In this document: one piece after another, positions 41,352 to 50,439 of the stretch
How positions within the stretch are numbered: position 1 is the stretch's first letter
Layout: each line of letters opens with the position of its first letter
NCBI RefSeq assembly: GCF_023028345.1
Contig: NZ_CP095487.1
Coordinates: forward strand, 2,914,001-2,978,000
Source of the DNA: Halorientalis marina
Lineage (GTDB): Archaea > Halobacteriota > Halobacteria > Halobacteriales > Haloarculaceae
Reading direction: 5' to 3'
Length of the DNA: 64,000 nucleotides
Made by a program: the position numbers and the translations under genes
Notes under the pieces: generated by a model
Seen by the model: the letters and a program-made list of their open reading frames with translations, nothing else
What the model was told of the DNA's origin: nothing
Databases searched by the model: none

Positions 41352-43130
41352 TCAGAACTGGTGGTCGTAAAGCCTCGCGTAGGTTCCACTCGCTTCGATC
41401 AAGTGCTCGTGGGTGCCCGTCTCGACGATCTCACCGTCTTTCATCGCGTGAATTCGGTCTGCACCTGTCACAGTCGACAGTCGGTGGGCGACGACGAGCA
41501 GTGCATACTCCTTTTCCATCGTCTCGATTCCGTCTTGGACTGCGCTCTCGGAGACCGAATCTAGGTCGCTCGTCGCTTCGTCCATGACCAGCACGTCCGG
41601 ATCGTCGATGATGGCCCTCGCTATCGCCACCCGTTGTCGCTGCCCACCTGAGAGCCGCACACCTTCGTCACCGAGCTGCGTCTCCAGCCCGTCCGGAAGG
41701 TCGTCCAGAAATTCGCTAACATTGGCGATCTCACACGCCTGCTCAATCTCGCTCTCAGTCGCCGTTCGGTTTCCAAGGGTGAGGTTGTACCGGAGCGTGT
41801 CGTTGAAAATGTATGGGTTCTGACGGACGACGGAAACGTGTTCCCGCCACTCGTCAACTGCGAATTCCGAAATATCGACGTCGTTCGCATGGATTGCCCC
41901 TCCATCGGGTTCGTACAGACGCGCGAGCAGCGAAACGATCGTCGACTTACCAGCACCGGACGGCCCGACGAACGCCACGAACTCGCCGCGCTCGATCTCG
42001 AATGACACGTCACGGAGCGTTTTGGACCCGCCCCCGTACGAGAACGACACGTCCGCGAATTCGACACGGTCTACAGTGTCGGGGGGTGCCGCGCTCCCGC
42101 TGAACTGCTCCGTCTGCTCCTCCAAGGTTCCGATGAACTCTTGTAACCGAACCAGGTGGGGGAGGTTCCCCCCCATTTTGTAGAAGTTGTCACTCAATGT
42201 GCTGAACCGTGGGATCAGACGGAACATCGCGAACAGGAACACGGCCAAACTACCGAGCGACAGTGGTGTGAAACGCAGCGAGGCGTAGATGAGGGCGAAC
42301 AACGTTAGTGTGCCCGCCAATTGATAAAAATTGGCAATCGCGTTTTGGTTCCGTCGCAACGCGATCGACGACCGTGCGTACTGGTCGACGGCAGCCGAGA
42401 AACGGTCGAACAGTTCGTCCGTGACGCCGAACGTCTTCGCGTCCCGGATTCCCTGAATGCCCGACTGGACTGCCGTTTGTATGCGTTCGTGTCCGTCGGC
42501 GATCCGATCGCCCGTATCGTAGCCCGACTCCAGCTGCTGTCTGAAAACGTACGTGACGACCCCGAGCAACAACCCAGCGACGACGGTGAGACGCGGTGCG
42601 ATGAGAAGCGCCAGGCCGGCATAGATCACACACATCGCGCCAAGCTCGAATAGTCGGACGAACTGATTGATCGTCGAGCCGGCGTAGTCCGCCTGTTTGA
42701 CGATCGCGTTGAGCATCTCGTCGGACCCGTGCTCGTCGTAGTAGGCGATGTCTGCGTCGAGCGCGGACCTGTAGCCACGTTGTTGCAGGTCCCGAATGTA
42801 CGTGGTTTCGAGGATCGCTCGGAGCCACGCCACCATGAAGGCCGACCCGTAGCGCAGTGTCATGACGAAAGCGACGCCGATCGTGATCGTCTCCAGGGTG
42901 AACGGGACACCGAGGGCGTCGTAGACCGTCACGAACGCCTCGACGAAACGACCGTCTCCATCCCTGCCCCGAGCCGTTTGGATGATCGGTAGAATGAACC
43001 CGATCCCGATCCCCTCTAGAAGCGCTGTCAGAATCCCGAAGACGATCACCGACGCCGTCAGGGACGGCCGAAACTGCGCGACATCGAGGATGGCCCGGGC
43101 TTTCCTCCGAACGGATGGGTCAGAACTCAT
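41352..43130 (-). CDS. ABC transporter, fused permease and ATPase (PglK/MsbA-like lipid-oligosaccharide flippase)
   Basis: 592 residues from the ATG at 43130. Six membrane helices in about 1-335, then a nucleotide-binding domain: Walker A GPSGAGKST (about 395), Q-loop VRQNPYIFND, signature LSGGQRQR, Walker B VLVMDEATSDLD and switch HRLSTV. Half-transporter, so works as a homodimer. In a locus with a WbaP-type initiator and an O-antigen-ligase-like gene it is the best candidate for flipping lipid-linked oligosaccharide outward. First position in a minus-strand run with an SDR epimerase and the initiating transferase upstream. Confidence 0.92.
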   Translation of the reverse strand: MSSDPSVRRKARAILDVAQFRPSLTASVIVFGILTALLEGIGIGFILPIIQTARGRDGDGRFVEAFVTVYDALGVPFTLETITIGVAFVMTLRYGSAFMVAWLRAILETTYIRDLQQRGYRSALDADIAYYDEHGSDEMLNAIVKQADYAGSTINQFVRLFELGAMCVIYAGLALLIAPRLTVVAGLLLGVVTYVFRQQLESGYDTGDRIADGHERIQTAVQSGIQGIRDAKTFGVTDELFDRFSAAVDQYARSSIALRRNQNAIANFYQLAGTLTLFALIYASLRFTPLSLGSLAVFLFAMFRLIPRFSTLSDNFYKMGGNLPHLVRLQEFIGTLEEQTEQFSGSAAPPDTVDRVEFADVSFSYGGGSKTLRDVSFEIERGEFVAFVGPSGAGKSTIVSLLARLYEPDGGAIHANDVDISEFAVDEWREHVSVVRQNPYIFNDTLRYNLTLGNRTATESEIEQACEIANVSEFLDDLPDGLETQLGDEGVRLSGGQRQRVAIARAIIDDPDVLVMDEATSDLDSVSESAVQDGIETMEKEYALLVVAHRLSTVTGADRIHAMKDGEIVETGTHEHLIEASGTYARLYDHQF

Positions 43131-43218
43131 TTTGGGCGGAATTACAGGTCGTGTGTGTGTTGCGAGCAAAAGGGCTTCGCTTATGTTCTCATCCGTGGGA
43201 ACCGAGACCGGGCGGAGA

Positions 43219-44265
43219 TTACGCCCCGTCGATTTCGTTCCGCAGTTCCGTCGCGATCTCCTCGAAAATCTCGCGAAGCCCGTATTCGATTTCCCAGTCC
43301 GGATAGTGGGAGCGGACCTTGGAGAGGTCGGTGATCCACCATTTGTGATCGGCCTCCCGTCGCTCGCCGTGGGTGTAGTCGATTCGTGACCCTGTAACGT
43401 CCTCGATGAGGTCGAAGGACTCACGCAGCGAAATCGAATTCTCGCGTCCGCCACCGACGTTGTACACTTCGCCCGACCGTGGGTCCTCCAAGTACCGTCG
43501 GAACAAATCGGCGAGGTCACGTGCGTGAATCACGTCTCGAACCTGGTACCCTTCGTACCCGTAGATGGTCAGTTCCTCACCGGTCAAGGCGAGTTTGACG
43601 AAGTACGGCTCCCAATTGTGGAGTTCGACCGCCCTCGCCGCACCGCCGGTGATGCACCCCATTCTAAAACAGGCCGTGTCGATACCGTACAGTTCCGCGT
43701 ACTCCTGAACGTACAGGTCGGCTGCAGCCTTCGAGACGCCAAACGGCGTATGCTTGTTTTGGTCGATGCGCAACCCTTCGTCGAAGCCGTCGTACAGCGT
43801 ATGATCGACCGGCTCAAACCGTTCTCCGACGCGCTCGTAAGCGAAATAGTTCGGCACCTCTCCGTACACTTTGTTGGTCGAACAGAAGACGAATGGCGTG
43901 TTCTCACCGTCTTTCCGGATCGCTTCGAGTAACTGGAGCGTCCCGCGGACGTTAATGTCGAAATCCTCGTATGGAATGTCGATCGATTTCGGATGCGACG
44001 GCTGTGCCGCCGTGTGGATGACGCCGTCGACTTCGGCCACGAGGCCTGTCACCGTCTCGTCGCGGATGTCCAGTACACGGTGGTCGATGTTCTCATGCTC
44101 AAGATATCGGTCAGCATTCTGCTCCGTGTCGCCGTCTGTCCCAAATATTTCTCCTCGCTCGTAGTTGTCGATACTTATAACATCGTATCCATGCGATACG
44201 AGGAGGCGACAGCACTCGGACCCGACGAGACCGGCACCACCCGTGACCAGAACGGTATTTACCAT
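43219..44265 (-). CDS. NAD-dependent sugar epimerase (CDP-tyvelose/paratose-epimerase-like SDR)
   Basis: 348 residues. VLVTGGAGLVGSECCRLLVSHG (GxxGxxG), HTAAQPSHPKSIDIPYEDFD, the Ser/Tyr/Lys triad in FCSTNKVYGEV and TPFGVSKAAADLYVQEYA, then CFRMGCITGGAARAVELHNW and YQVRDVIHARDLADLFRRYL. The A-A-Q-P-S-H and G-C-I-T-G-G phrases are those of the tyvelose epimerase group, so a nucleotide-activated hexose or deoxyhexose is the likely substrate. Located between ABC flippase and WbaP-like genes, gaps of 88 and 93 bp. Confidence 0.88.
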   Translation of the reverse strand: MVNTVLVTGGAGLVGSECCRLLVSHGYDVISIDNYERGEIFGTDGDTEQNADRYLEHENIDHRVLDIRDETVTGLVAEVDGVIHTAAQPSHPKSIDIPYEDFDINVRGTLQLLEAIRKDGENTPFVFCSTNKVYGEVPNYFAYERVGERFEPVDHTLYDGFDEGLRIDQNKHTPFGVSKAAADLYVQEYAELYGIDTACFRMGCITGGAARAVELHNWEPYFVKLALTGEELTIYGYEGYQVRDVIHARDLADLFRRYLEDPRSGEVYNVGGGRENSISLRESFDLIEDVTGSRIDYTHGERREADHKWWITDLSKVRSHYPDWEIEYGLREIFEEIATELRNEIDGA

Positions 44266-44358
44266 ACAGCCAATTCAGAGACATCCTGTCTAAACTTTGT
44301 CGTTGCTTGGACAGACGCGAACCGGGGGGGTGATTGCGACTGACCACCGACGGACCCG

Positions 44359-45795
44359 TTATGCTTCGTCCTCTGTCACTGCCAGCACGTCGCCGAGAAC
44401 GAGCCACACCTGCCGTACCACGATCTTCAGGTCGAACCAGAATGACTGCTTGCGGATATACTCGATGTCGTACCGGAGTTTCTCTTTCGGATCATATCCA
44501 GTCGCACCGTTGATCTGTGCCAAGCCCGTCAGTCCAGGTTTCACAAACCAGCGACGGCGCCACTGTCCCACACCACTCTCGATGTCAGAATCGAGTTCCG
44601 GACGCTCCGGCCGCGGGCCAACGACGCTCATGTCCCCGACGAGGATGGACCAGAGTTGCGGGATTTCATCGAGATGTGTCTGCCTGAGTATCCGGCCAAC
44701 GCGAGTGACGCGCGGGTCATGGTCACCCTTGTCCTCTTCGGAGAGTTTCACGCCCGTTTCCGCTTCTGCTTCGGGAATCATACTCCGGAACTTGTAGACG
44801 GTGAACGTTTCCCCGAACTCGGCGGTCCGCTCCTGGCTGTAGAGAATCGGTCCCGGCGAGTCGATCTTGATTGCCACGGCGATGACAGCCATCACTGGTG
44901 AGAGCACAAGCAACCCGGTACCCGCGAACGCCACGTCGAACAACCGCTTGGTGACGTAATCCTGCCAGTCCCACGGTTCGAGATTGACTTCGACGAGATC
45001 GCCCCCGATGGCATCGTCAGTGAGCACCTTGTCAGTGTGGTCGCGGTGAACCATCGCGGTCACACCGTGGTCGTAGCAGGCGTCGAGCGTGCCGAAGAAC
45101 TCGGCTCGGTCCGTCTCGCTAAACGCGAGCAGTGCCGTATCGATATCGTGTTTGACGAGGACTTCGTCGAGGCGGGACAGGCCACCGAGGTTCGTCAGTT
45201 CGTCGAGGCGGCTCTCGGTGACGCCGCCGTCGGACAATTCCGGTGACTGGACGGTGTGGTCGTCGGTCGCTTCGTACGACGACAGTGGCGATACGTACCC
45301 GAGAACGGGGATCCCCGTCGATTCGAGAATCGCCTCCATGGCGATTGGATCGTCGCCGACGATGACTGCTCGGGTCCTGGTCGTCGGCTGCCGTCGAATT
45401 GCGACCATCCACGCCGGGAGCCACAGCATGAGCGTGACGGTGATGAGCATCAGCGTCGACCGCGGGAGGCGGTACGAATAATTGAAATAACCGAGCGCGG
45501 CCAACCCGATCATCGCCAGAAACACGCGCTTCTGTGTCAGCAGGACGGTATCGAGAATCCGTCGCGGCCGGGGCTTGAACACCGGCCACATCGCACTGAG
45601 AACCACGACGAGGGTGGTCGAGGCAGCGAACGTGAGGGCGCCATTCGAGAGTATCACCGGTGCCGGTCGGCCGAAGTACGGAACCAGCGCGAACGCTCGC
45701 TGAATGACCGATAGATTGGCGAACCACAGGGCAAACACCGTGAGCGCTCCCGTCCCAGCGACACTCACGACGCGGTACCACCAGCCTGCTGCCAT
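44359..45795 (-). CDS. Polyprenyl-phosphate sugar-1-phosphate transferase (WbaP/EpsE-type initiating enzyme)
   Basis: Starts a lipid-linked glycan by moving a phospho-sugar to a polyprenyl phosphate. From ATG 45795, 478 residues: four N-terminal helices (about 5-125), a CoA-binding-like Rossmann domain (about 135-265, AVIVGDDPIAMEAI), and the catalytic domain with KRLFDVAFAGTGLLVLSPVM, DSPGPILYSQERTAEFGETFTVYKFRSM, HLDEIPQLWSILVGDMSVVGPRPERPE and PGLTGLAQINGATGYD. I chose this start because AGTATAATA at 45819-45827 gives a TATA box 25-32 nt upstream; the frame is open 48 codons further but without coding character. Confidence 0.93.
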   Translation of the reverse strand: MAAGWWYRVVSVAGTGALTVFALWFANLSVIQRAFALVPYFGRPAPVILSNGALTFAASTTLVVVLSAMWPVFKPRPRRILDTVLLTQKRVFLAMIGLAALGYFNYSYRLPRSTLMLITVTLMLWLPAWMVAIRRQPTTRTRAVIVGDDPIAMEAILESTGIPVLGYVSPLSSYEATDDHTVQSPELSDGGVTESRLDELTNLGGLSRLDEVLVKHDIDTALLAFSETDRAEFFGTLDACYDHGVTAMVHRDHTDKVLTDDAIGGDLVEVNLEPWDWQDYVTKRLFDVAFAGTGLLVLSPVMAVIAVAIKIDSPGPILYSQERTAEFGETFTVYKFRSMIPEAEAETGVKLSEEDKGDHDPRVTRVGRILRQTHLDEIPQLWSILVGDMSVVGPRPERPELDSDIESGVGQWRRRWFVKPGLTGLAQINGATGYDPKEKLRYDIEYIRKQSFWFDLKIVVRQVWLVLGDVLAVTEDEA

Positions 45796-45818
45796 TGCGT
45801 GGTATAAATCAACCTCCG

Positions 45819-45827
45819 AGTATAATA
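45819..45827 (-). promoter_or_regulatory. TATA box of the WbaP-like gene
   Basis: On the minus strand TATTATACT lies 25-32 nt before the ATG at 45795; this decides the start. Confidence 0.5.
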
Positions 45828-45938
45828 CCTGCGACAACCGTCGTTCGCGTGTCTGACGGCCATCGCCGGTCTCAGGTGTGCTTTCTCTCTTTCCTGTTTG
45901 CTTCGAGTCGCTATCGCGGTGAACCGATTTGTGCGACA

Positions 45939-45946
45939 CTTAATAA
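45939..45946 (+). promoter_or_regulatory. TATA box of the 702-residue membrane protein gene
   Basis: CTTAATAA 24-31 nt before the GTG at 45970; leaderless arrangement. Confidence 0.5.
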
Positions 45947-45969
45947 CAGTGGCCTGTTGAGGGTGGGGT

Positions 45970-48078
45970 GTGGGCCGGATATCGCGTGACGCGTTCGCCG
46001 TCGATGTGGAGACACGCCGCCGGTGGCGCCACCGAGTCGTCCACACGCTATTTGGCGATAGGCTCGGTCTCATTATTTTTCTCGCGTCACTTTCGTTCGT
46101 ACTGTTCTATTGGCGGGTCGGCGTTTTCATCACGGATAACTACGCGGTCGGGAATACACTCGCAAACCTCGCTGAGGGTCGTCTCGCCATCGAACGCACG
46201 CCATACTCCCTCACGCTCGGGGCACAACCCGGGCTCGTCGAAGTTGACGGGGTCGTGTACGGGCGCAATTACGGACACGCGGCCATCGCAGTCCCGGTCC
46301 TCCTGATCTTGCAGGGTGTGAGCGTGGTATTCGACGTGAGCGTGTTCCTCGCGGCGAGCTGGTCGCTACTCGTCCTCGAACTGGCTCGGCAATCGGGCCA
46401 ACTGCTCGATCGGCAACGACTCGTCGGCGTCCTCGGGAGTGCTGTCGCTGGGGGTACCTTTCTTTTCAATATCGTATTTAGTCATTCGATTGGTGCGAAG
46501 TGGCTGCCGTTTGTCACCCTGCAACTCGTGACAGCTCTGGCCGCTGCATTCGTCGGCGTCACGCTGTATCGGCTCCTGGCCAGAATCCACGGCCACCGCG
46601 TCGGTGCAACGATCGGGTTCGCGGCCGTGTGTGCCACCCCCCTGGGATTCTGGGCGACCATTCCGAAACGCCATCTCGTCACGGCACTGGCGGCGGTCGT
46701 GGTGCTGGCGACGTTCTACGAGAGTCGCCGGGCGACCGAAGCCCGCCGAGCACTCGTGCTCCGTGCCTGTTCGTACGTCTCGGTAGCACTTACCACGTGG
46801 ATCCACGCGCCGGAAGCGTTCCTCCTTTTCGTCGTCCTTGTTCCGCTGGACCTCGTGACTGCACGGTCGAACCACCCCAAGACATTGCTCGTCATCGGAG
46901 TCGCGTTCGCTCTGGCGTTCACACCGTTTCTGGCGACAAACCTCGCGATTTCGGGCAATCCGGTCGAACCACCGCGACTCCAGTCACCGTACGACAGTGG
47001 GTCCGACGACGAGGTCAGCACGCCTACACCGACCGACCGAAGCCGTATCGCTGGCAACCAGACGGCCAGCGAAACAGCAGTCACTGGAACTGCTGCCGGG
47101 GCACGAGATAATAGGACAGCCGAGGCGACGCAAGCCAACGATGCAGTGAACGGAACTCGGACCAGCGGTAGCACCAACGAGTCCCGAACTACAACGGCAC
47201 CAACCCCTCCACCCAATACGGCGCCTCCCGACGATCGTTCCCCGTCACCGATCGCTCGGGTGAGTGGGGCCATCGAGGATACATTCGAGGACATACTGCA
47301 GGAACGACGAAAGGGACTGGGAATCGCCGGTGGCGTGTCGGTGATTTTCTCCCAGCCTGAGCAGGTGTACCACACGTTCGTCAGAAGTGGTCGCATCCCA
47401 GCCTCCGCCGGCGTGGACTACGCCGTCAATCAGCAGGAGGCAATCGAACTAACGGTGCTCGAATCGGCTCCGATCTTCGCTACGTTTCTGGTTCTGCCGG
47501 TGCTGTTCGTAAGCCGACTGCGGACCCTCTTCGACGGGAATGGTCGCCACCGGTTGGCAAGCGCGCTCGCCCGCCCCGAACGACAAACCGATATCCTCGC
47601 AGCAGCCATCACCATCATGTATACGATAACCTATCTGTCACTGCTCCCGATCCACACACAGATCACGGTCCGGTATCTCATCCCTGCCTTTGCCGTGATG
47701 CTGTATGGGGTTGGGCGCATCCCGTCGCTCAGACGCGTTCTGGAGACGGATTCGCCTCTTCTCGCGACCATCTGGGCTGGTGGCACGGGCATCCTAACTG
47801 CTTGCTTCCTCATTGTCAACGCCACATTGGCACTCGCACTCGGTGAGGCCATGCAAATGCACGCCATAGCCGGTCTCGGGTGTGCAACGCTGCTGGGAAC
47901 ATGGACGATAGCTGCCAGTATGATGGATCGAGGCAGCCTCCGATCTGGCACCGTCGTGCTCGGATTGGTGCTGTCCGTGGCAACCTCATTTCTCCTGCTC
48001 ACTGGACTTGTGTATTTCGACTATGGAACGTATGCGATTCCACTCGGACGAGTGCTTATGTCACTGATCCCGGCTTAG
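45970..48078 (+). CDS. Large polytopic membrane protein with Ser/Thr/Asn-rich outside loop, GT-C-like
   Basis: 702 residues, GTG start. Helix at 32-50 is followed by a loop FITDNYAVGNTLANLAEGRLAIERTPYS and a GRNYGHAAIAVPVLL helix, resembling GT-C dolichyl-phosphate-mannosyltransferase-like proteins; about 12 helices in total. A loop at about 335-430 is unlike the rest: rich in Ser, Thr, Pro, Asn and with four N-glycosylation sequons (Asn363, Asn381, Asn394, Asn403), so it should face outside and be glycosylated. No catalytic motif is certain. Monocistronic with its own TATA box, divergent from the WbaP-like gene. Confidence 0.65.
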   Translation: MGRISRDAFAVDVETRRRWRHRVVHTLFGDRLGLIIFLASLSFVLFYWRVGVFITDNYAVGNTLANLAEGRLAIERTPYSLTLGAQPGLVEVDGVVYGRNYGHAAIAVPVLLILQGVSVVFDVSVFLAASWSLLVLELARQSGQLLDRQRLVGVLGSAVAGGTFLFNIVFSHSIGAKWLPFVTLQLVTALAAAFVGVTLYRLLARIHGHRVGATIGFAAVCATPLGFWATIPKRHLVTALAAVVVLATFYESRRATEARRALVLRACSYVSVALTTWIHAPEAFLLFVVLVPLDLVTARSNHPKTLLVIGVAFALAFTPFLATNLAISGNPVEPPRLQSPYDSGSDDEVSTPTPTDRSRIAGNQTASETAVTGTAAGARDNRTAEATQANDAVNGTRTSGSTNESRTTTAPTPPPNTAPPDDRSPSPIARVSGAIEDTFEDILQERRKGLGIAGGVSVIFSQPEQVYHTFVRSGRIPASAGVDYAVNQQEAIELTVLESAPIFATFLVLPVLFVSRLRTLFDGNGRHRLASALARPERQTDILAAAITIMYTITYLSLLPIHTQITVRYLIPAFAVMLYGVGRIPSLRRVLETDSPLLATIWAGGTGILTACFLIVNATLALALGEAMQMHAIAGLGCATLLGTWTIAASMMDRGSLRSGTVVLGLVLSVATSFLLLTGLVYFDYGTYAIPLGRVLMSLIPA

Positions 48079-48155
48079 AGATCTCGTATCTATTCGCGAC
48101 GAATAACTCGGCAATTTCGTTTACCGACTTCCCCTCACAGCGTTAGCCAGACCGC

Positions 48156-49088
48156 TCATGTCTGTTTTTTGAAATACGGGATCGTCCGTTCGAGCCCGTC
48201 CTCTAACGATACTCCGGGTTCCCAGCCGAGTTCGGCCCTGGCCTTGGTGAGATCTGGCCGCCGAATCTCCGGATCGTCGGGCGGCCGTTTTTCGTGGGTA
48301 ATGCCGCTCTCGCTGTCCGTGAGATCGAGGATCGTCTCCGCGAGGTCGAGGATTGTTCGCTCGTCTGGGTTCCCGATGTTGACCGGGGTATCGGTGTTGG
48401 ATTCCATCAGCGCCACGAGGCCGTCGATCAGATCGGAGACGTAACAGAAACTCCGGGTCTGCTCGCCGTCGCCGTGAACGGTCAGGTCCTCACCGGCCAG
48501 CGCCTGTTTGATGAAGGTCGGAATGACGCGTCCGTCGTCGAGTCGCATCCGCGGGCCATACGTGTTGAAAATACGAGCCACGCGGACGTCGATATCGTGT
48601 TCGTCACGGTACGCCCGCACCATCGCTTCCCCATAGCGCTTGGACTCGTCGTAGCACGACCGTGGTCCGTACGGATCGACGTTCCCGCGGTAGTCCTCGG
48701 GCTGAGGGTTGACTTCGGGATCTCCATAGACTTCGCTAGTGGATGTAAAGAGATACTTGGCGTCTTTTTCCCTGGCCAATCCGAGCGTCTTGTGTGTACC
48801 CAGTGCGCCGACTTTTAGCGTCTTGATCTGGTGATCCGAGTAGAACACTGGCGACGCGAGACTCGCGAGATGCAGAACCCAGTCTAGGTCACCGGAGACG
48901 TGGATGAACTCGGTCACGTCGTGTTCGTAGAAAGAAAAACGGTCGTGATAGAACACCTCCTCCAGGTTTTCGGTCCGTCCTGACACCCGGTTGTCCATCG
49001 CGACGACCTCGTGGCCGTCCTCGATGAGTCGCTCACAGAGGTGTGAGCCGAGAAAGCCTGCCCCGCCGGTGACGAGTACGCGTCCCAC
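48156..49088 (-). CDS. UDP-glucuronate decarboxylase-like SDR (UDP-xylose synthase family)
   Basis: 310 residues. MGRVLVTGGAGFLGSHLCERL (GxxGxxG), NRVSGRTENLEEVFYHDRF, HLASLASPVFYSDHQIKTLKV, triad in STSEVYGDPEVNPQPEDYRGNVDP and CYDESKRYGEAM, and ARIFNTYGPRMRLDDGRVIPTFI. The L-A-S-x-A-S-P and G-P-R-x-C-Y-D-E-S-K-R signatures are those of UDP-glucuronate decarboxylase, which converts UDP-GlcA to UDP-xylose (or the 4-keto form). The UDP-GlcA would come from the dehydrogenase at 51215. 15 bp upstream is the AglF-like gene, so both form an operon. Confidence 0.92.
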   Translation of the reverse strand: MGRVLVTGGAGFLGSHLCERLIEDGHEVVAMDNRVSGRTENLEEVFYHDRFSFYEHDVTEFIHVSGDLDWVLHLASLASPVFYSDHQIKTLKVGALGTHKTLGLAREKDAKYLFTSTSEVYGDPEVNPQPEDYRGNVDPYGPRSCYDESKRYGEAMVRAYRDEHDIDVRVARIFNTYGPRMRLDDGRVIPTFIKQALAGEDLTVHGDGEQTRSFCYVSDLIDGLVALMESNTDTPVNIGNPDERTILDLAETILDLTDSESGITHEKRPPDDPEIRRPDLTKARAELGWEPGVSLEDGLERTIPYFKKQT

Positions 49089-49103
49089 GTCAGTTCACCC
49101 CGA

Positions 49104-50117
49104 TCATAGCTGTAGTTCGCTCGAATCGCCGACGTTCAGTTCGTGTGGCGTACCCTTGACCGTCGCCGAGTCTCCGATGATGCTGTTTTTGAGATTGGCC
49201 TGGGTAACCGTTGCGTTTCGGCCGACGATGACGTTCGTGAGATGGCTCTCCTCGACGGTCGCTCCGTCGTCGATGCTGACGTACGGCCCGACGACGCTCG
49301 CCGAGAGCGTGACGTCCTCACCGATGTCGGCCGGCTGAATGACCACGCTCGAATCCGTGGCCGCGTCGGCCTGATCGTCGCTATCGGACCGATGCTTTAG
49401 TAGCACCTGGTTCGCTTCCAGCAGTGTCTCCGGCCGGCCACAGTCGTACCAGTCGCCGACATCGAAGGTCCCGAATTCGGCGCCCTGTTCGAGCATCCGC
49501 TGGAGGGCGTCGGTCAACTGGTACTCGTCACCGGCGCCGCGGATGTCGTTGTCGATCAAGTGCTTGATGGCATCGAACAGCCAGTTAGCGTCCTCGATCA
49601 CGTAAAAACCGCTGATAGCGAGGTCCGAAGTGGGGTCTGTGGGTTTCTCTTCCAGTTCCGCGATCCGGCCGTCGGCAATCGTGATGATGCCGTAATTGGA
49701 CGGCTCGTCGACGGTCTTGACCCCGATGCTTCCGTCCACGTCGCCGAGGTCGTCGTGTGCCGCCAGGAACTCGCCGTAGTCGCTGTCGAACAGCATGTCA
49801 CCGAGTGCGATACAGATCGGCCCCTCGTCGACAACGGTGTGGGCCTGATAGATGCCGTGGCCCAACCCCTCCGTTTGCTCCTGTTCGACGAAGGATACCT
49901 CCATCCTGTGGCCGTACTGGTCGGTCACGTACTCGGTGACCATTTCCTTCATGACGCCGACGACGATGACGACCTCGTCAACGGGACTTCGAACGAACCC
50001 GTCTAGGATGTGTCCCAAAATCGGTTTGCCTGCGACTCGAACCATCGGTTTCGGCTTGGTGTGGGTCTGCGGATAGAGCCGGGTTCCCTGCCCTGCCGCC
50101 GGAATGACCGCCTTCAT
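49104..50117 (-). CDS. aglF: Sugar-1-phosphate nucleotidyltransferase (AglF-like)
   Basis: 337 residues from ATG 50117 (MKAVIPAAGQGTRLYPQTHT). Nucleotide site AAGQGTRLYP, KPMVRVAGKPILGHILDG, IALGDMLFDSDYGEF (metal Asp), YGIITIADGRIAELEEKP and a C-terminal left-handed helix region (IGEDVTLSASVVGPYVSIDDGATVEESHLTNVIVG). Matches the haloarchaeal AglF group, glucose-1-phosphate uridylyl/thymidylyltransferase, which makes the UDP-glucose that AglM oxidises. The C-terminal hexapeptide domain lacks clear acetyltransferase residues. Confidence 0.9.
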   Translation of the reverse strand: MKAVIPAAGQGTRLYPQTHTKPKPMVRVAGKPILGHILDGFVRSPVDEVVIVVGVMKEMVTEYVTDQYGHRMEVSFVEQEQTEGLGHGIYQAHTVVDEGPICIALGDMLFDSDYGEFLAAHDDLGDVDGSIGVKTVDEPSNYGIITIADGRIAELEEKPTDPTSDLAISGFYVIEDANWLFDAIKHLIDNDIRGAGDEYQLTDALQRMLEQGAEFGTFDVGDWYDCGRPETLLEANQVLLKHRSDSDDQADAATDSSVVIQPADIGEDVTLSASVVGPYVSIDDGATVEESHLTNVIVGRNATVTQANLKNSIIGDSATVKGTPHELNVGDSSELQL

Positions 50118-50269
50118 CGGCTGTCCGTTCTGAACCCTGGCGGTTAGCCTTTTCTCATCGACGGCCATCGTTGCCACTCTCTGTGGCCCGGTGAACAACG
50201 AGTGAACCGGTCAGGTCCATGGACAGCTCTGTCGGTTCGATTATTTCTATCTTTTGTCACCCGGCCCTT

Positions 50270-50411
50270 CAAGACTCGCGACGCGAAACGAACCCCCATG
50301 CACGTCAGCGTCGTCGGGAGCGGCTACGTGGGGACCACTGTGGCCGCCTCTTTTGCCGACCTCGGCCACGAGGTGACGACGGTCGACATCGACCCGGAGA
50401 TCGTCGCCGCG
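50270..50411 (+). repeat. Left copy of a 142-bp direct repeat (5' end of aglM)
   Basis: Matches 51187-51328 with about ten mismatches. It covers 28 bp upstream of the start codon and the first 38 codons of the UDP-glucose dehydrogenase gene. The two copies flank the DUF5615/DUF433 pair. Confidence 0.85.
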
Positions 50412-50420
50412 GAAAAGTAA
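50298..50420 (+). pseudogene. Truncated duplicate of the UDP-glucose dehydrogenase N-terminus
   Basis: ATG 50298 opens [20 protein letters not shown] and the NAD-binding strand [14 protein letters not shown], ending at TAA 50418. It matches codons 1-37 of the intact gene at 51215 but is cut where the toxin-antitoxin insert begins. Too short to be functional. Confidence 0.85.
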
Positions 50421-50439
50421 TGTCGGCCGTGTTTTGCAT

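Noticed and set aside
45796..45939. Longer N-terminus for the WbaP-like transferase
   Set aside because: The extra 48 codons overlap the TATA box region and lack hydrophobic or conserved sequence; the leaderless start at 45795 is preferred.
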